Assembly (NCBI GenBank): GCA_017453085.1 | Contig: JAFTKV010000076.1 | Coordinates: 1-7,387, forward strand | Length of the DNA stretch: 7,387 nucleotides | Direction: 5' to 3' | From: Clostridia bacterium | GTDB lineage: Bacteria; Bacillota; Clostridia; Oscillospirales; CAG-272 | Part shown: piece after piece, positions 6,285 to 7,387 of the stretch | Layout of the letters: each line of letters begins with the position of its first letter | Numbering within the stretch: position 1 is the stretch's first letter | Notes under the pieces: model-generated | What the model was told of the DNA's origin: nothing | The model's input: the letters and a program-made list of their open reading frames with translations, nothing else | Databases searched by the model: none | Position numbers and translations under genes: made by a program

Positions 6285-7213
6285 TGCGTGTCCTCTTCAT
6301 GGGTACCCCCGATTTTGCAATTCCCACCCTTCGTGCGCTGGCAAGTGCGCACGAGGTGGTGTGCGTAGTCTCTCAGCCCGACAAGCCCAAGGGACGGGGC
6401 ATGCAGCTGCATCCTACCCCCGTCAAATCGGCGGCGATGGAACTGGGACTTGAAGTGCGTCAGCCCGTAACGCTGAAGGATCAGGCGTTCCTGCCCGATC
6501 TCACCGAGCTTCGCCCCGATGCCATCGTGGTGGTCGCCTATGGCAAGCTTCTGCCCGAATATGTGCTGAACTTCCCGAAATACGGCTGTATCAACGCCCA
6601 TGGCTCGCTCCTCCCCGCCTACCGTGGTGCCGCTCCCATGCAGCGTGCCATTATGGAAGGCTGTGCTAAAACGGGAATTACTACGCAGAAGATGGCAAAG
6701 GGACTGGATACCGGCGATATGTTGGAGTGGAAAGCGGTTACTATCGCTCCCGACGATAATTTCGAAACAATTCACGACAAACTTGCTACAGTAAGTGCCG
6801 ATCTGATCCTCTCCACCCTTGCAGGGCTGGAAGCGGGAACAATCACGCCCGTGAAGCAGGACAATGCCCTTGCCACCTATGCGGCGAAGATCGAAAAGGC
6901 CGATTGCGTGCTGGACTTCACCCGCACGGCACAACAACTCCACGACCAGATCCGCGGACTCTCCCCCATTCCGCTGGCATTCACCAAGCTGAACGGCAAG
7001 CTGCTGAAGATCGTTGCCTCCAAGGTTTCCTCCGAAACCTCCAGCAAAGCTCCCGGTGCGGTTCTGTCCATCGACAAGGGCGTTATCGCCGTAGCGACCG
7101 GAGACGGCATCCTCCACATCACTGACGTCCTCCCCGAAGGCAAAGGGCGTATGTCCGCCGCCGCCTTCGTGAACGGCAAAAAGATCACCGTGGGAGACGT
7201 GTTGGGAGAATAA
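6284..7213 (+). CDS. fmt: Methionyl-tRNA formyltransferase
   Basis: Transfers a formyl group from 10-formyltetrahydrofolate to Met-tRNAfMet for translation initiation. 309 residues, typical length. The N-terminal catalytic domain shows FMGTPDFA (5-12), SQPDKPKGRG, and CINAHGSLLPAYRGAAP with catalytic Asn104 and His106. Catalytic Asp142 is in KGLDTGDM, equivalent to Asn106, His108 and Asp144 of the E. coli enzyme. After a linker near residue 200, the C-terminal tRNA-binding domain contains IRGLSPIPLAFT, corresponding to the usual IRGLNPWPGA motif, and ends near GKKITVGDVLGE. The ATG shares its A with the def stop (TGATG at 6282-6286), so initiation probably depends on termination of def. Last gene of the cluster in this window; in B. 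subtilis rsmB comes next, but only non-coding DNA follows here. Confidence 0.98.
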   Translation: MRVLFMGTPDFAIPTLRALASAHEVVCVVSQPDKPKGRGMQLHPTPVKSAAMELGLEVRQPVTLKDQAFLPDLTELRPDAIVVVAYGKLLPEYVLNFPKYGCINAHGSLLPAYRGAAPMQRAIMEGCAKTGITTQKMAKGLDTGDMLEWKAVTIAPDDNFETIHDKLATVSADLILSTLAGLEAGTITPVKQDNALATYAAKIEKADCVLDFTRTAQQLHDQIRGLSPIPLAFTKLNGKLLKIVASKVSSETSSKAPGAVLSIDKGVIAVATGDGILHITDVLPEGKGRMSAAAFVNGKKITVGDVLGE

Positions 7214-7218
7214 ACGTA

Positions 7219-7237
7219 TGTGGGGCTTTGCCCCACA
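7219..7237 (+). other. Hairpin immediately after fmt
   Basis: TGTGGGGC (7219-7226) pairs perfectly with GCCCCACA (7230-7237) around a TTT loop, starting 5 nt after the fmt stop. It is followed by C-rich sequence, not a T-run, so it is not a standard intrinsic terminator; it may stabilise the mRNA 3' end or belong to an intergenic repeat element. Confidence 0.7.
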
Positions 7238-7242
7238 CCCCA

Positions 7243-7273
7243 CCAAAGAAACTTTTTGAAAAAGTTTCTTTGG
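7243..7273. other. Long perfect inverted repeat downstream of fmt
   Basis: A 15-bp perfect inverted repeat: an arm starting CCAAAGAAAC (7243-7257) and its complement (7259-7273) flank a single G, so in RNA the innermost A-U pairs would open into a loop. The near symmetry means it folds on either strand. The inner TTTTTGAA (7253-7260) can instead pair with TTCAAAAA copies at 7278-7285 and 7288-7295. No T-run follows on either strand, so its role is unclear. Its appearance resembles small repeated intergenic elements of Clostridia; copy number cannot be judged from one window. Confidence 0.75.
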
Positions 7274-7290
7274 AATCTTCAAAAACTTTC

Positions 7291-7318
7291 AAAAATGCTC
7301 GGCAAATACTTGCCGAGC
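7291..7318 (-). terminator. Intrinsic terminator reading on the minus strand
   Basis: GCTCGGCAA (7297-7305) pairs perfectly with TTGCCGAGC (7310-7318) around a 4-nt loop. Read on the minus strand the hairpin is followed by one base and then TTTTT (7295-7291), the pattern of an intrinsic terminator. On the plus strand no T-run follows. It implies a minus-strand gene to the right of the window converging on fmt. Confidence 0.68.
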
Positions 7319-7358
7319 GAAAGTGTTTGTGTGCGTATGTTCACACTATTCCCGTAGG

Positions 7359-7378
7359 GCGGGGGCTTGCTCCCGCCG
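7359..7378. repeat. GC-rich hairpin at the right edge, possible dispersed repeat
   Basis: GGCGGGGGC (7359-7367) pairs with GCTCCCGCC (7370-7378) with one G-U pair; the inner bases form a CUUG-type loop. It follows CCCGTA. Hairpins introduced by GTAGGG and a GC-rich arm are, as I recall, frequent intergenic repeats in gut Clostridia, but copy number cannot be seen here. The window ends only a few bases beyond it, so the element may be incomplete. Confidence 0.5.
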
Positions 7379-7387
7379 TCAACGGCG

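Noticed and set aside
7243..7273. Standard plus-strand intrinsic terminator for fmt
   Set aside because: The hairpin is followed by AATCTTC rather than a T-run, so it lacks the defining tail even though the stem is strong.
6215..7282. 355-codon minus-strand open frame over fmt
   Set aside because: Antisense shadow of fmt that begins inside the hairpin at 7243-7273; no domain recognised.

Overview
The window looks like chromosomal housekeeping DNA from a moderately GC-rich member of the Clostridia (Bacillota), most plausibly an Oscillospirales/Ruminococcaceae-type gut bacterium. The evidence is the RemA gene, strong AGGAGG-type ribosome binding sites, AT-rich intergenic DNA beside GC-rich genes, and a gene order matching the yloC-remA-gmk-rpoZ-(coaBC)-priA-def-fmt cluster of Bacillus subtilis. 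The genus assignment is inference.

Layout. On the minus strand, positions 1-781 hold the first ~260 codons of an archaeal/fungal-type aspartate-semialdehyde dehydrogenase (asd), which runs off the left edge. A 255-bp AT-rich spacer (782-1036) carries two back-to-back sigma-A-type promoters, one for asd and one for the plus-strand cluster. The plus strand then carries yloC/yicC (1037-1921), remA (1931-2176), gmk (2191-2811) and rpoZ (2847-3179). An intrinsic terminator follows (3194-3229), whose right arm and T-tract run directly into three exact 21-bp tandem repeats (3219-3283). After these come priA (3303-5771), def (5796-6284) and fmt (6284-7213). The last 174 bp are non-coding and hold four hairpins, one of which reads as a terminator for minus-strand transcription entering from the right.

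The genes serve core growth functions: RNA turnover (YloC), a DNA-binding regulator (RemA), guanine nucleotide supply (Gmk), an RNA polymerase subunit (omega), replication restart (PriA), and formylation and deformylation of initiator methionine (Fmt, Def). Asd belongs to lysine/threonine/methionine and cell-wall precursor synthesis and is transcribed separately.

I see no mobile element, CRISPR array, defence system or novel gene. The most interesting feature is the rpoZ-priA junction. There coaBC, present at this point in B. subtilis, is absent, and the terminator's 3' arm plus T-tract appears to have been copied in tandem, which could give alternative, weaker terminators ahead of priA.
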